From Corinectria fuckeliana (lineage: Eukaryota > Ascomycota > Sordariomycetes > Hypocreales > Nectriaceae), in contig WPDH01000216.1 of the NCBI GenBank assembly GCA_019137255.1, positions 1 through 64,000 on the forward strand: a stretch of DNA of 64,000 nucleotides, read 5' to 3'. The position numbers and the translations under genes were made by a program. Shown piece after piece: positions 23,098 to 32,900 of the stretch. The notes under the pieces are model-generated. The model did not search any database. It was not told the DNA's origin and worked only from the letters and a program-made list of their open reading frames with translations. Position 1 is the stretch's first letter. Every line of letters starts with the position of its first letter.

Positions 23098-26000
23098 TAT
23101 TGCTTTTGTTTTTTTGGATGTAGTTGCAGGATATGCTGGTGGGTTGAAAGTTTGGGCGAGCAAGTGAAATCCGCGATTTCTGTTATTAGAGTGTAAAAGT
23201 GATTTTGTCTGTGAAGTTGACCGGCAACTCGAAGATTTGATTGATAGACAAAAAGATTAGAAGGTGAAAAAAGAGACCAGCTCAAAAAGGAACAAGGAAC
23301 AAAAAAAGAGGAAAAAGGCACACTAGAAACCGAAAGGGCGAATTGGGGATTGAGAAGCTTGCTGAAGAAGAAGAAAGAGAAAAGGGAAAAAAAGAAAGCT
23401 TGGGGGTGGGAGTTGGCTGGATGTTATATGGACGCGGCCGACTATCGCGGCCCGGCGGCGGGAAGGCGGGAACTTGGAAAGGCGCGGAGGGCCTCGCTCC
23501 CTTTCCCTGGCAAACCTGGACTCTCGTCCAATGCGAGGCCAGTACCCGTGTCAATATCCAATGCGAGTGGAACTCGGGATACCGAAGCCCACCAGACAAA
23601 CCTGGAAGACGCAGACGGCGGCCCAAGTGCGAGGCCGCGGGCCATGCGACGGCGCTGCGGGTGAGCTGTGCTGCGCTGCGCTGCGCTGCACTGAACTGCG
23701 GCATCCGTACCTACAGGAACCTTTCCGCGCTGCCAGCTCGCTATTCGCAGGTGCCGCTGCTAGCAGCAAATGCCATGCCCGGACGAGGGAGGGGGGCGGC
23801 GGGCAGCAGCATCACGTCGGCACGGGTCTAAGTGCGTGCGTGCGTGCGTGCGTCTCTCTGCAGCAGCTACGCAGCAATGCAACGGTGCAGGCAGCGCACC
23901 ATGCCGATGTTTCCCTACGCTCCCGCCAATCACAACCCCGGCGCAGGGAAACACCGAGCTCGCGGTGTGGGTGCCCGGCAGCGATGCCGTCGCTCATCAC
24001 ACGTCCGGCGATGAAGGTCGGCGGTTAAGCATCACCCACTCGATCCACTCACAGGACGTCGTGCCCCTCCCAGCCGCGAGGCCCGCTTCCGCCTCCATCC
24101 AACTCACCAAAAGGTTGCAAAAATTAGCAGCCATTCAGCGGGGGTCGTGCTGCCCACTAGCCCCCGTGCCCCCCCCCCCCCTGCCCCCCAGGCTCGGCTG
24201 CCGCAGGCGGGTGGGCGTCTATTCTTCGCGGTTGATTGGCCTGTGGCACCGCGGGGCTGGATCCCTCCGTCACTCCGCAGCTCGGCCAATCGCGGCCAAT
24301 GGGCGATCCGACATCCCATCTGACTGCACTTGGTCGTCATGGCTAACGATGCCCTCCAATGCCTGCCCAGCATTCCCGTATCGCTTGATGCGATGGGGGG
24401 TTGCCTTGCCTCTTGCCTTGCACCTTGCCCTCCTTTTCCTTCCCTTCTGCCGCTAGTTGCTAGTCGCAAAATCATGGATCATGCACGCTGCCTACGACCT
24501 CACGATATGCCCGTCATGCCCTGTTTAGCTTCCCTATTGGCACTCGCCCTCGACGCACCGCTGCCGGATGCACATGCAGTCATTTGAGGATCGGGCGAGT
24601 CGGAGCATACACGCTGCCTCCAGTGCCACGCTTCGGTTCATGCTGCTGTCTGCTCACCTGCCGGCACATCAATCAATGACGCCGTTGGGGGCAGAGGGCA
24701 ATTAAATCGAGACTGCAGAGGGCATCACGGCGTCTACCATCACAGCATATCACAACACCAGCGATGGCTCACACGCCTCCCACGGTTCCGATGCCATCCA
24801 TCCCCACCATCGGTAGTGCTATTCTGCTGATGCTGCCCTTGGATGCTCCCATGTCCGCGATCTCCCAGGATCCTGTACCCATCTGTGCCAAGTTCCAAGG
24901 GTACACGAGCCTGCCCAGCGCTAACCAGCCCCCATGATTCGACGGCTGCTCTGTCATAAGAGGCACTATCGAAAGTCCTGGAGCTTTGCAAAATTCCCTC
25001 TGCTGCAGAGCCATCTCTCCACACCGATGCCCTAGTCCCTCGCTCCTTGTCTTTTCCTGATCTAGCTGAAAGAACATGTCGAGAGAAATCATGTTTAAAC
25101 CATGCTCGGACATGCAAGCTACGGTCTTCGTTTCTGCGGCCCGTCCGCGTGTTCCCTCAAGCTGACCGCGTTCCACAATCCTCGCCCGCCATCAACCCTC
25201 GCTTCGCCGAGCTCCGAATCGCTCTAGGTCTAGTAGCAGTCGCCTTCCTCTGGCTCCGTGCGTTTCTAGCCCCGGCGGGTATGTGAGGACAGTCACACAC
25301 TATCCATTTCCCACCGCTCGTGTTAATAACCTTGATCCATCCTTCGTGATATCTGACTTCATGGGGGGTGGGCTTCACGGGCATCGTTCCTAGAACGTCT
25401 TGGTCTTGCCGAGCCGAAGGAGCAAAGATCCCCCGGTGGGAACTCGAAGCTGAAAATTTGATGGTGACTGACTGTGGAGGGGGTGGTCGGGAAGTTGACG
25501 CCATGGGCATGCTGCTCTAGACCATCACCGCCTCCAGCTAAGGACTCCTCACGAGCATGTCACTCGCCCACTCGCGTAGATCTATCATCGGTGAATCCAG
25601 TTACCCGAGCCCCCTTGCCCCTTGCGTGATTAAGCAACCTCATTGATTGTGACTGCAACACACCCCCATTTGGCCATTAGGTCTTGCAATGCGAAGGTGC
25701 CAATGGCAGTGCCCTCGATCAATGAGGGGGAGCAGTAGGCGCTGGGTGATGTGATCTCTATCTCGGTTGCCGTCTATGGTTCCTACATCTCATATTGCAA
25801 TTGCTGAGTCATAACACATTCAGAAAAGGGGTCAATGGCTGATCCCACAATAGATGGTCCAAACTGATCATTTGCTGACAAGTCTCCGAGGGTCTTTAGA
25901 GTCCTTCCTTGCCACGGGTGTAAGTTTTCTAGGCAAAGGCTACCAGCTCCTCACTAATTCAGCCTCTGTAATGGAACATTGAACGTTGTACTGAGAGCAG

Positions 26001-26228
26001 CGGTAATCACTTATGATGGAAAAAGAGATTGAATAGTTGAATCAATTACAACAAATGAGATATCGTGAAAATAACGGAAGTCGGAGGTGCAAATTCAAGC
26101 AGCGAGGTCTAAGTATCACGGCTTGAGTGCAGATGGACTGTATCACGTGGAAAGGATTGGACCAATATAGTCTATAATATTGAGCCTCACCGCCACAAGC
26201 CACCTACTCAGGCGTAAAACGCCTGACA
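23098..26228. other. Gene-poor intergenic region
   Basis: The EsdC-like gene leader and promoter lie at the left (A/G-rich to about 23,410). It also holds a GCTGC pentamer block (23665-23700), a (GTGC)n microsatellite (23832-23853) and a C tract near 24,169-24,181. A minus-strand frame at 25157-25510 (117 aa) begins with ATG, but I recognise no domain and do not call it. No other gene is supported. Confidence 0.5.
23832..23853. repeat. GTGC tetranucleotide microsatellite
   Basis: About five GTGC units in tandem, in non-coding DNA. Confidence 0.75.
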
Positions 26229-26300
26229 TCTTCCGTAGTATAGTGGTCAGTATGCAAGCTTGTCACGCTTGAGACCCGGGTTCAATTCCCGGCGGGAGAG
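26229..26300 (+). tRNA. tRNA-Asp (anticodon GTC)
   Basis: Intronless 72-nt cloverleaf. The acceptor stem TCTTCCG pairs with CGGGAGA (one G-U). The D arm contains GTATAGTGGTCAGTAT. The anticodon stem CAAGC/GCTTG closes the loop TTGTCAC, with anticodon GTC at 26262-26264. The T arm is CCGGG-TTCAATT-CCCGG. The discriminator base is G. The D-arm sequence is typical of eukaryotic tRNA-Asp. Confidence 0.97.
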
Positions 26301-26815
26301 ATCCGGCCACCTGTGAAACACAGGTCATTGAATTACTTTTTGATTTGATTTCAATTTTTGCCCTGCTGGGCACTGCTGTGTTTTTCACGGTATAGCAGCG
26401 AATTTACAATAGAGCATCGTGAATAGGCAGCAGCGGCGCTTGCCCAATCGACTTGCCTTTTTGAGACGCCATGCTGGCATGTTTAATGAGATGACTCTTA
26501 TGCTGATGTTAGCTTGTTTTGTCCAAGATGCGAGCTGCTTAGAAATGCAGAGCTGTTGAATGGAGCATGAGTGGTTGGTGTTTGTTGTTTGTTGTCTTGG
26601 TTCCTTATAAGAACTCCAGACTTGTGAGACTTCAGCTAGGTGTCTTTCCCCCTCACTTACTTACCTTGGTCGCGTATCGTATCATGTTGGCAGAATCGGG
26701 CAAATCCACATACCATTAGCATTGTTAGCCTGTCAACAAGAACTTGGAAAGTTTAAGCAGTTCTCTCTCCTAAAGCCAAGCTTTCGTCAGACACCAGATC
26801 GCAACAAGCATCACC
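26301..26815. other. Intergenic between tRNA-Asp and HD-domain gene
   Basis: A/T-rich downstream of the tRNA, including a T-rich stretch at 26334-26358 that could serve as a Pol III terminator, though not immediately after the tRNA. The right half is the promoter of the HD gene. Confidence 0.4.
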
Positions 26816-27451
26816 ATGGCATCGCAAGAGTTCGTTGTGGATGACGCCCTCATCGCCCAGGTGACGGCCTACGTCGAGGGCTACATGGCCAACTACGACG
26901 CCTCGCACGACTTCAACCACATCCAGCGCGTCTTGCGCCTCTCGCACCACATCCAAGCCCGCACGCCCAACACCCACCGCCCTCTCGTCACCCTCGCCGC
27001 GCTGCTCCACGATGTCGGCGACAAGAAGTACCTGAGGCCGGGCGAGGACGCCTCGCACATGGTCTTCGCGTACCTGCGCTCTCTGGGCGTGTCCGAGGCG
27101 CTCGCGTCGACGGTGCAGACCATCTGCCTGGGCGTCAGCTACTCGTCCGAGATCGAAGACCCGGCCCGCGTGCGCGCCCTCGTCGCCGCGCACCCGGAGC
27201 TGGCGGTGGTGCAGGACGCGGACCGCCTGGACGCCATCGGCGCCGTGGGCGTCGCGCGGACCTTTGCCTTTGGCGGCGCCAGGGGCCGCACTCTGGAGAA
27301 CACCGTCCAGCACTTTGACGAGAAGCTGCTGCTGCTCGAGGGCATGATGAAGACGGAGGAGGGGCGCCGACTGGCCAAGGAGCGCACGGAGCGGTTGCGG
27401 CTAATGAAGCAGTGGTGGGATGCGGAGACGAGCGAGGACGGCGTTGTGTGA
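26816..27451 (+). CDS. HD-domain phosphohydrolase (YedJ/YpgQ-like)
   Basis: Single exon, 211 aa, about the usual length for the family. Metal-ligand motifs occur in order: H in DASHDFNHIQRVLRLSHHI, HD in LAALLHDVGDKKYLRPG, and the late Asp in VVQDADRLDAIGAVGVARTF. The C-terminal helix FDEKLLLLEGMMKTEEGRRL is typical. Relatives hydrolyse phosphate or nucleotide substrates, but the substrate of this protein cannot be told from sequence. The start ATG has a strong context (CACCATGG). Confidence 0.9.
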   Translation: MASQEFVVDDALIAQVTAYVEGYMANYDASHDFNHIQRVLRLSHHIQARTPNTHRPLVTLAALLHDVGDKKYLRPGEDASHMVFAYLRSLGVSEALASTVQTICLGVSYSSEIEDPARVRALVAAHPELAVVQDADRLDAIGAVGVARTFAFGGARGRTLENTVQHFDEKLLLLEGMMKTEEGRRLAKERTERLRLMKQWWDAETSEDGVV

Positions 27452-28004
27452 AGATGGGACGCGATCTACAAGGGGATGGATGATCTAGAAGACTGGGAAA
27501 TTCACAGAGATACAGAGGAGGACCATCTCCAAAAGCATAGACTAGATGCCTAGCGAGGGGAGGGGTAATCAATATGAACGTCCATCAAGGTAGAGGAATA
27601 CTAGTGAGCGGAGCAATCCGTCAGCGTGGAGGTGAGACCTAGAGGTCTTACGTGAGCGCCAGACCGACGCCGTAGATAGGTTCATACCAATCTAGCTCAC
27701 GTCTCACGCGTGAATTAGGAAATGAGTCACGAACAGACTCACAGGTCCCAAAGCATCAACCTGCATATTACTACCAGGTTCTTCCAATCAATCATTTCAC
27801 TTTGTAGTGTTTGATTGATGCGTCTTAGCAGCGAACCCATATCTACTAGCTACCAGAGCCAACAGCCAACAGCACCACAATTCACGGATCTATTCCTTTC
27901 AACTTCTCAACTTCAGAAAATATCTCTACTTGATCTATTACACCAAGCTCATTTGCTTTGACTGATCTGGTCCATCTCTTAAGCATTCCCTGGCACCTAA
28001 CATC
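27452..28004. other. Intergenic between HD-domain and F-box genes
   Basis: No coding feature. It contains a TGAGTCA element at 27723-27729. Confidence 0.4.
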
Positions 28005-28613
28005 ATGGACAAGCTCCCGCTCGAAGTCCTCGTGGACATCCTCCGCCACCTCCCTCTCCAAAACTGCAAAACCGTCCGCCTCACGTCCCGCACCATCAAC
28101 GCCATCCTCTGCAAGCGCACCTTCGGCGTGCTCGTCTCCTTCACCGACCCGCGCGCCGCCCAGGCCACAGTCGCGACCCTCGCCAAGGACCTCCGCCGCC
28201 GCCGCCGCCGCTCCATCTGGTCCCCGGATTGCGCCGTGCCCAAGGGTCTGCCCGTCCCCGAGTCCTTCCTGCTCGCCCTCTGGGCCGGCCTGCGCGGCGA
28301 GCCGTGGCTCCCCTCGGGTGCGGACCGGCGCTTGACTGTCGCGGCGCTGCAGAAGGGCGCTGGCAGGGATGATGCGACGGAGGGCGTGCTGCAGGAGACG
28401 CTGTTTCGATATGCGCTCTATTTGAGCTACTTGTCTCGGGATGACGCCGTTCCACCACATGCGTGGGTGTTTGATTTTCTGCTGCACCGGGACGCAGGGG
28501 GTTCTAAAGTAGCCAACGACCCAAGGCTAGACGTAGACACAGCGAGCCAAGCACCAATAGCTTCACATTGGGAAGAAACATCAGGAGGAGACTTGATCAG
28601 AATAAAGGAGTGA
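28005..28613 (+). CDS. Small F-box protein
   Basis: Single exon, 202 aa. Residues 1-42 match the F-box consensus (LPLEVLVDILRHLPLQNCKT, then VRLTSRTINAIL), which would bind Skp1 in an SCF ubiquitin ligase. The remainder has an Arg-rich run (DLRRRRRRS) and no recognised substrate-binding repeat such as WD40 or LRR. Fungal genomes carry many such lineage-specific F-box proteins, so the target is unknown. The start context is good (CATCATGG). The C-terminal 30 residues are polar and may be poorly conserved. Confidence 0.75.
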   Translation: MDKLPLEVLVDILRHLPLQNCKTVRLTSRTINAILCKRTFGVLVSFTDPRAAQATVATLAKDLRRRRRRSIWSPDCAVPKGLPVPESFLLALWAGLRGEPWLPSGADRRLTVAALQKGAGRDDATEGVLQETLFRYALYLSYLSRDDAVPPHAWVFDFLLHRDAGGSKVANDPRLDVDTASQAPIASHWEETSGGDLIRIKE

Positions 28614-28882
28614 TTTGTTTTTGTTGTACTACTATTAATGTTAAAGAATGCATATAGGCATATATATAGGATAGGCGTTTGATTTCGCACCAAGCATGGA
28701 CGTTCCTCATCCATTGAGCCCGTTCCATTTACCCGTGGCCAATAATATCCCAACGCCAGTCGCTTGTGCGACCCGAAAGTAAAATAAAATAAAACCCTGA
28801 ATCCCAAGTGCTTCGCTATCATTTCGCGTTAAAGGAGTGTAAAGGTATTCATAAAGTGCTGCTTGGTATTGTCCGTGGTGCT
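28614..28882. other. Convergent spacer
   Basis: A/T-rich spacer between the F-box gene and the minus-strand wall protein gene. Nothing else seen. Confidence 0.4.
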
Positions 28883-29953
28883 TTAGACGAGATAGGCGGC
28901 CGCAATGCCGACGACGGCGAGGAGGCCGCTGACGGCGTTGGCTGTAGCGCCGCCGGTGGGGACGGTTTCGGGGACGGAGGTGGAGGTGGAGGTGGGAGTG
29001 GAAGTGGGGCCGACAGGAACCCGGGTGGAGAATCCGGAAGCGCCTCCGCTGCTGCCTTCGCTGCTGCTTCCGCTGCTACCCTCATCTCCGCCACCGCTAC
29101 CGCCACCACCGCCGCCGGAGCCTCCACTTCCACCATTGCCACCGGTCGTACCGTTGCCTTGAGGCGGGACGGGGTAGAGAGTAGTGTGAGGCGGGACGGG
29201 ATACACAGTAGTGTGAGGCGGAACGGGGTAGAGAGTAGTGTGAGGCGGCTTGCCAGGGATGCCAGGGTTGCCAGGGACCTCAGTAGCCGTGGAATTCCCG
29301 GTAGGATAGGCCGGCACCGTATATGTGATGGTCTTAGTCACCGACTCGCCAGGCTTGGTGGGATTGGGATAGGTGTAAGTAGCACACTCGGTAGTGAGCT
29401 TAGTGACAACTTCGGTCACTGGCACCGTATAGGTATATGTCTTGGTCACCGATTCGCCGGGGTTGGTAGGGTTGGGATAGGTGTAAGTAGCACACTTGGT
29501 GGTGAGAACCTCGGTCACTGGCACAGTGTAGGTGTATGTCTTCGTCACCGACTCGCCGGGCTTGGTAGGGTTGGGATAGGTGTATGTGGCACACTTGGTG
29601 GTGACGACCTCGGTCACTGGCACAGTGTAGGTGTATGTCTTCGTCACCGACTCGCCAGACTTGGTAGGGTTGGGATAGGTGTAGGTGGCACACTTGGTGG
29701 TGAAGCTGGTGAAAACCTCAGTCACGGTGGTGGGCTTTCCAGGCTTTCCAGGGTATCCAGGCTGTCCGGGCTGTCCAGGCACGGTCGAGTTGCTAAAGAC
29801 AGTGTTGGTGTACGCGGTAGGGGGACGAGTGTAGACCGACGAAGGCGTCTCGACAGAGCTGGGGGTGTTGGCGTGCCCGGGAGGGGGAGTGTGGTAGAAC
29901 CCGGCGTTGGCAACGGCCGCAGAAGCGACGATCAAGAGGCTGGTGGTCCTCAT
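28883..29953 (-). CDS. Repeat-rich secreted protein, probable GPI-anchored cell-wall protein
   Basis: Single exon, 356 aa. It begins with a signal peptide (about residues 1-17). A Pro/Thr-rich segment with GQPGQPGYPGKPGKP follows, then four tandem repeats of about 33 residues around the core CATYTYPNPTKPGESVTKTY, each with one Cys. Next come three copies of a 9-residue PPHTTLYPV repeat, a Gly/Ser-rich linker with a poly-Gly run, and a Thr/Ser-rich stretch. The C-terminus ends in a hydrophobic tail (SGLLAVVGIAAAYLV) after small residues, as in a GPI-attachment signal. It lacks any enzymatic domain, so a structural or adhesive wall role is likely. No named family recognised. Confidence 0.85.
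   Translation of the reverse strand: MRTTSLLIVASAAVANAGFYHTPPPGHANTPSSVETPSSVYTRPPTAYTNTVFSNSTVPGQPGQPGYPGKPGKPTTVTEVFTSFTTKCATYTYPNPTKSGESVTKTYTYTVPVTEVVTTKCATYTYPNPTKPGESVTKTYTYTVPVTEVLTTKCATYTYPNPTNPGESVTKTYTYTVPVTEVVTKLTTECATYTYPNPTKPGESVTKTITYTVPAYPTGNSTATEVPGNPGIPGKPPHTTLYPVPPHTTVYPVPPHTTLYPVPPQGNGTTGGNGGSGGSGGGGGGSGGGDEGSSGSSSEGSSGGASGFSTRVPVGPTSTPTSTSTSVPETVPTGGATANAVSGLLAVVGIAAAYLV
29160..29250 (-). repeat. 27-bp coding repeat (PPHTTLYPV)
   Basis: Three tandem 27-bp units inside the wall-protein gene, with a single Leu/Val difference between units. Confidence 0.85.
29330..29700 (-). repeat. 99-bp coding repeat, four units
   Basis: Four head-to-tail units of about 99 bp in the wall-protein gene. 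The two units at 29540 and 29639 are nearly identical at DNA level, and the outermost unit nearest the C-terminus is the most diverged. Confidence 0.85.
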
Positions 29954-32900
29954 AGTGAGTCTTGGTGTTGTGTAGTTGAAGTTATCAAACGAAGGTATAG
30001 ATTGACGAGGTCAAGACAGTACTAAGCGATAGACGATGGTGTGTTGAGATGGTGAGAGGCCAGATGAAGATCAGGCCAGGGCGGTCCTTATATTCTGAAG
30101 GCTCTGCCGGCCACCCCCCCGGTTCTCTTAGTTCGGTAAGCAAGACGTCCTCGCCAGGGCCAAAGTTACCATATCGAAGGAAGGCGGCCGACACCAATGG
30201 GGCGGCCGACCGAGTTTCTAGGCTGATAAGCCTATGCATGGCCTGGTGGCTGGAGAAAATGGCGAATCCGATACGAGGTGCGGGATATCGAACGTGGGCC
30301 GCCGTGATGCTGACAACCACTGCCAACCCTCCCACTCAGTTCCCAAAACGGAATCGGACCAAAGCAGAAGTCGTATAATGGACCTTTCCGTCGTTGACAA
30401 CCTGGTCGCCCTTCCCATGTTGGCGATCCGCCAGAGCCTAGAGTCGCATCATATGCGGCCTCTGGTCCCCGCCCATGTCATCATCGACGGAGTACTTTGG
30501 TCAGGGCCCTGCACTTGGCTTCGGTGAGCCACACAGTAGTCAACCTAGGCTGCATAGCGAAGTGTCGGAACTTGCCAGGTACCGGCGGCCGGGAGGCCTT
30601 TGATCGGAATTGGCATATTTGACGGCAACTCCCTTGGGGCACTGCTCGAAACTACTCTGTAGAAACAACGCCGCTGGTGTGTTTGCTGATGGGCGGAGGC
30701 GGTGTTGACAGGGCTATTCTTGGTGCATGAGCCTTCGTTATTTCGGGTTAGCCAAAGTGCCATGTGCCGGGGTGGCCGGGCCCCGATTCGGCCGGTGCCG
30801 CCACCGGGCCCACAGCTCACCGCAATGGTGCAAAGCCCTACGGTGCTCCAGAATCACCGTGGAATCATCCGAACGCCCAACGATGGTACAATGTAAAGGG
30901 CGAACCTCGGGGTGACTGACCTCATCGGGGATGTATTTTGCATCAAGACCCCGGTTCATGGATCCTCGGGCCTAAAGTGTAGATCGCTGATAAGGTCGAC
31001 AACGGTACATTGTACAATCCAGGTCCATGTTGCCGCGCAAAGCCTCAGCGGGTGACTCGAGTCTGCGCCCAGAATCTTCGGCCCTCTTCCAGTCAGCAGC
31101 GCTCGTCGCTGTGTCGTAGCTCGTCACGGGTCGGTCATCCGCGCCTTTGTCTCGGACCTGTGAAAGCAAGTTCATCGGAAAGGCTCGTGTAGACTCCTCG
31201 CCCAAAATAGGAGAATCACCAGTTCGCGGCCGGAGATCCAATGGCAATGACTGGTGAAGATTTTCCAATCATAGCAGCCACCCAGCGCAACGTTGCGTGA
31301 CAACCTTACAGTAGGCCCGGGCGGTGGCTTGACTTCAGCCTCGACTGACTGTTTCTCAGCCCCAGCCACTCGCTTACTGTCTTACTCCGCCCCACCAACG
31401 AGCGTACTCGCTTCCACCCTACTAAAAACAGCACTGTCTTGCTTCGCGCTGGATACTCACCAATTGTTAAATATCGAGCAGGCCTCCGCCTAAGCTGGAG
31501 TCGTCAGCTCTAGCTCTTACTCTCGCTCCCGCACACAGATGATACCAAGTCTCGAGGAAACCTCTTCTCCGACTTGGACTCGTCTCCAGTGCCAACCCGC
31601 CCCCGCACCCGACAGAGACGACTCCGCACGGCAGCGACTCACCCAACAACGGATACGAGTAGTGAGCACTTGCCCGGAGGAGTTGGGTCTTCCTATCAGC
31701 CTGGTAAGCATGACAAAGACGTGGAAATGTGCGGGCGGGAGGCTCGTATATCGGTACCCAAGCGATCATGTTCCCCGCACCACCAATCGTCCTCGCGATA
31801 GCATTGGACCGAGTGATGCATTTCAGTTCGAGGATTCTGGATTCTGCAGGGGATCATCAACCCAGAATCTAGGATAGGGATTCCCCCAATGCACCTAGAA
31901 AACGAACATCCCAACGTCCTTGATAACAAGGCAGCCTAGGTGCTGATTGATGCAGGTTGTTGGAGAGGTCACTGTTCATTCGAGTGCTGTTTGGGGTTTC
32001 TGGTACCGTTGTCCGTACCTATCAGTAAATGAAGCTCGAACACGATCGACTTTGTGATCCAGTCCAACGTCGTCGACGCTAATTGCGATAGCGAAGTGAT
32101 ATTCGACGTTTGGTGGGGCATGCGTACTAGTTGTAGTGCACATAAGTGACCCTCGACGCCTCCAGGTGCATGCAGATATGTCGTCGGGGATGGCGAGGGA
32201 TTAAAATACAGAAGCCACTTTGATGAGGAGAAGTGTATGTAACATGTTGAAGTTGCATACCTATGATCCAGAAGGTGTCCTTCTACCTGCGGATGCTTCG
32301 GTAGGTGCTTAGTGTTCATTCACTCGACTCAAACCTACCCTATCCAGCCGCGCATTTTCACGGCGTAGTACATAGTAATAAGCTAGGTTGTATAACAATG
32401 CCATTGTTTGGGATTTCCAGTCTAAGTGGGTAGGCAAGTAGCAAACAATGAAAACCAACAAAATTGAACAAATAACATGACCTCGCACTTTGTGCGAAAT
32501 AAAGAGGGAATTGCGATGGGCTGCTAAATACCTACAAGAGACTACCACACTCGTTCACCCACCACAGGCAGCAAGGAAGTGTGGGGGACCTCCGTCTAGA
32601 TTATGGAAAAGGGATATCGGCCAACTCAAGTAAATCCATCGACGCACAAGGGTGACGTCAAAATGTACATAGTTAATAGGGTACTTCGTAGATGGATCTT
32701 TGGTATCGCTTGTCTGCTCATATTTGACTAGTCGGCTGAACATCCCCGTATCCGTACTCGTGCATGAAACTGAGAATATGACAGAGGCTAACATCAAACA
32801 ACCAAAAACCAAAAAAAAACCAAGACGCAGGGGCTCATCAAACGAGTAAGTGGTATGTAAGGACGGAGAGACAACCGGCAAGCTGAACAAATCAGGGACT

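Noticed and set aside
21931..23196. 421-codon plus-strand frame rich in Gly/Leu repeats
   Set aside because: Antisense of the EsdC-like gene. The repeats mirror the SSSK-coding DNA, and the minus strand has a recognisable domain.
29330..29700. Regularly spaced repeats resembling a CRISPR array
   Set aside because: The units are contiguous, in frame and protein-coding, without unique spacers; the genome is eukaryotic.
28808..30025. 405-codon plus-strand frame
   Set aside because: Antisense of the GPI-type wall protein. Its repeats mirror the 99-bp and 27-bp coding repeats.
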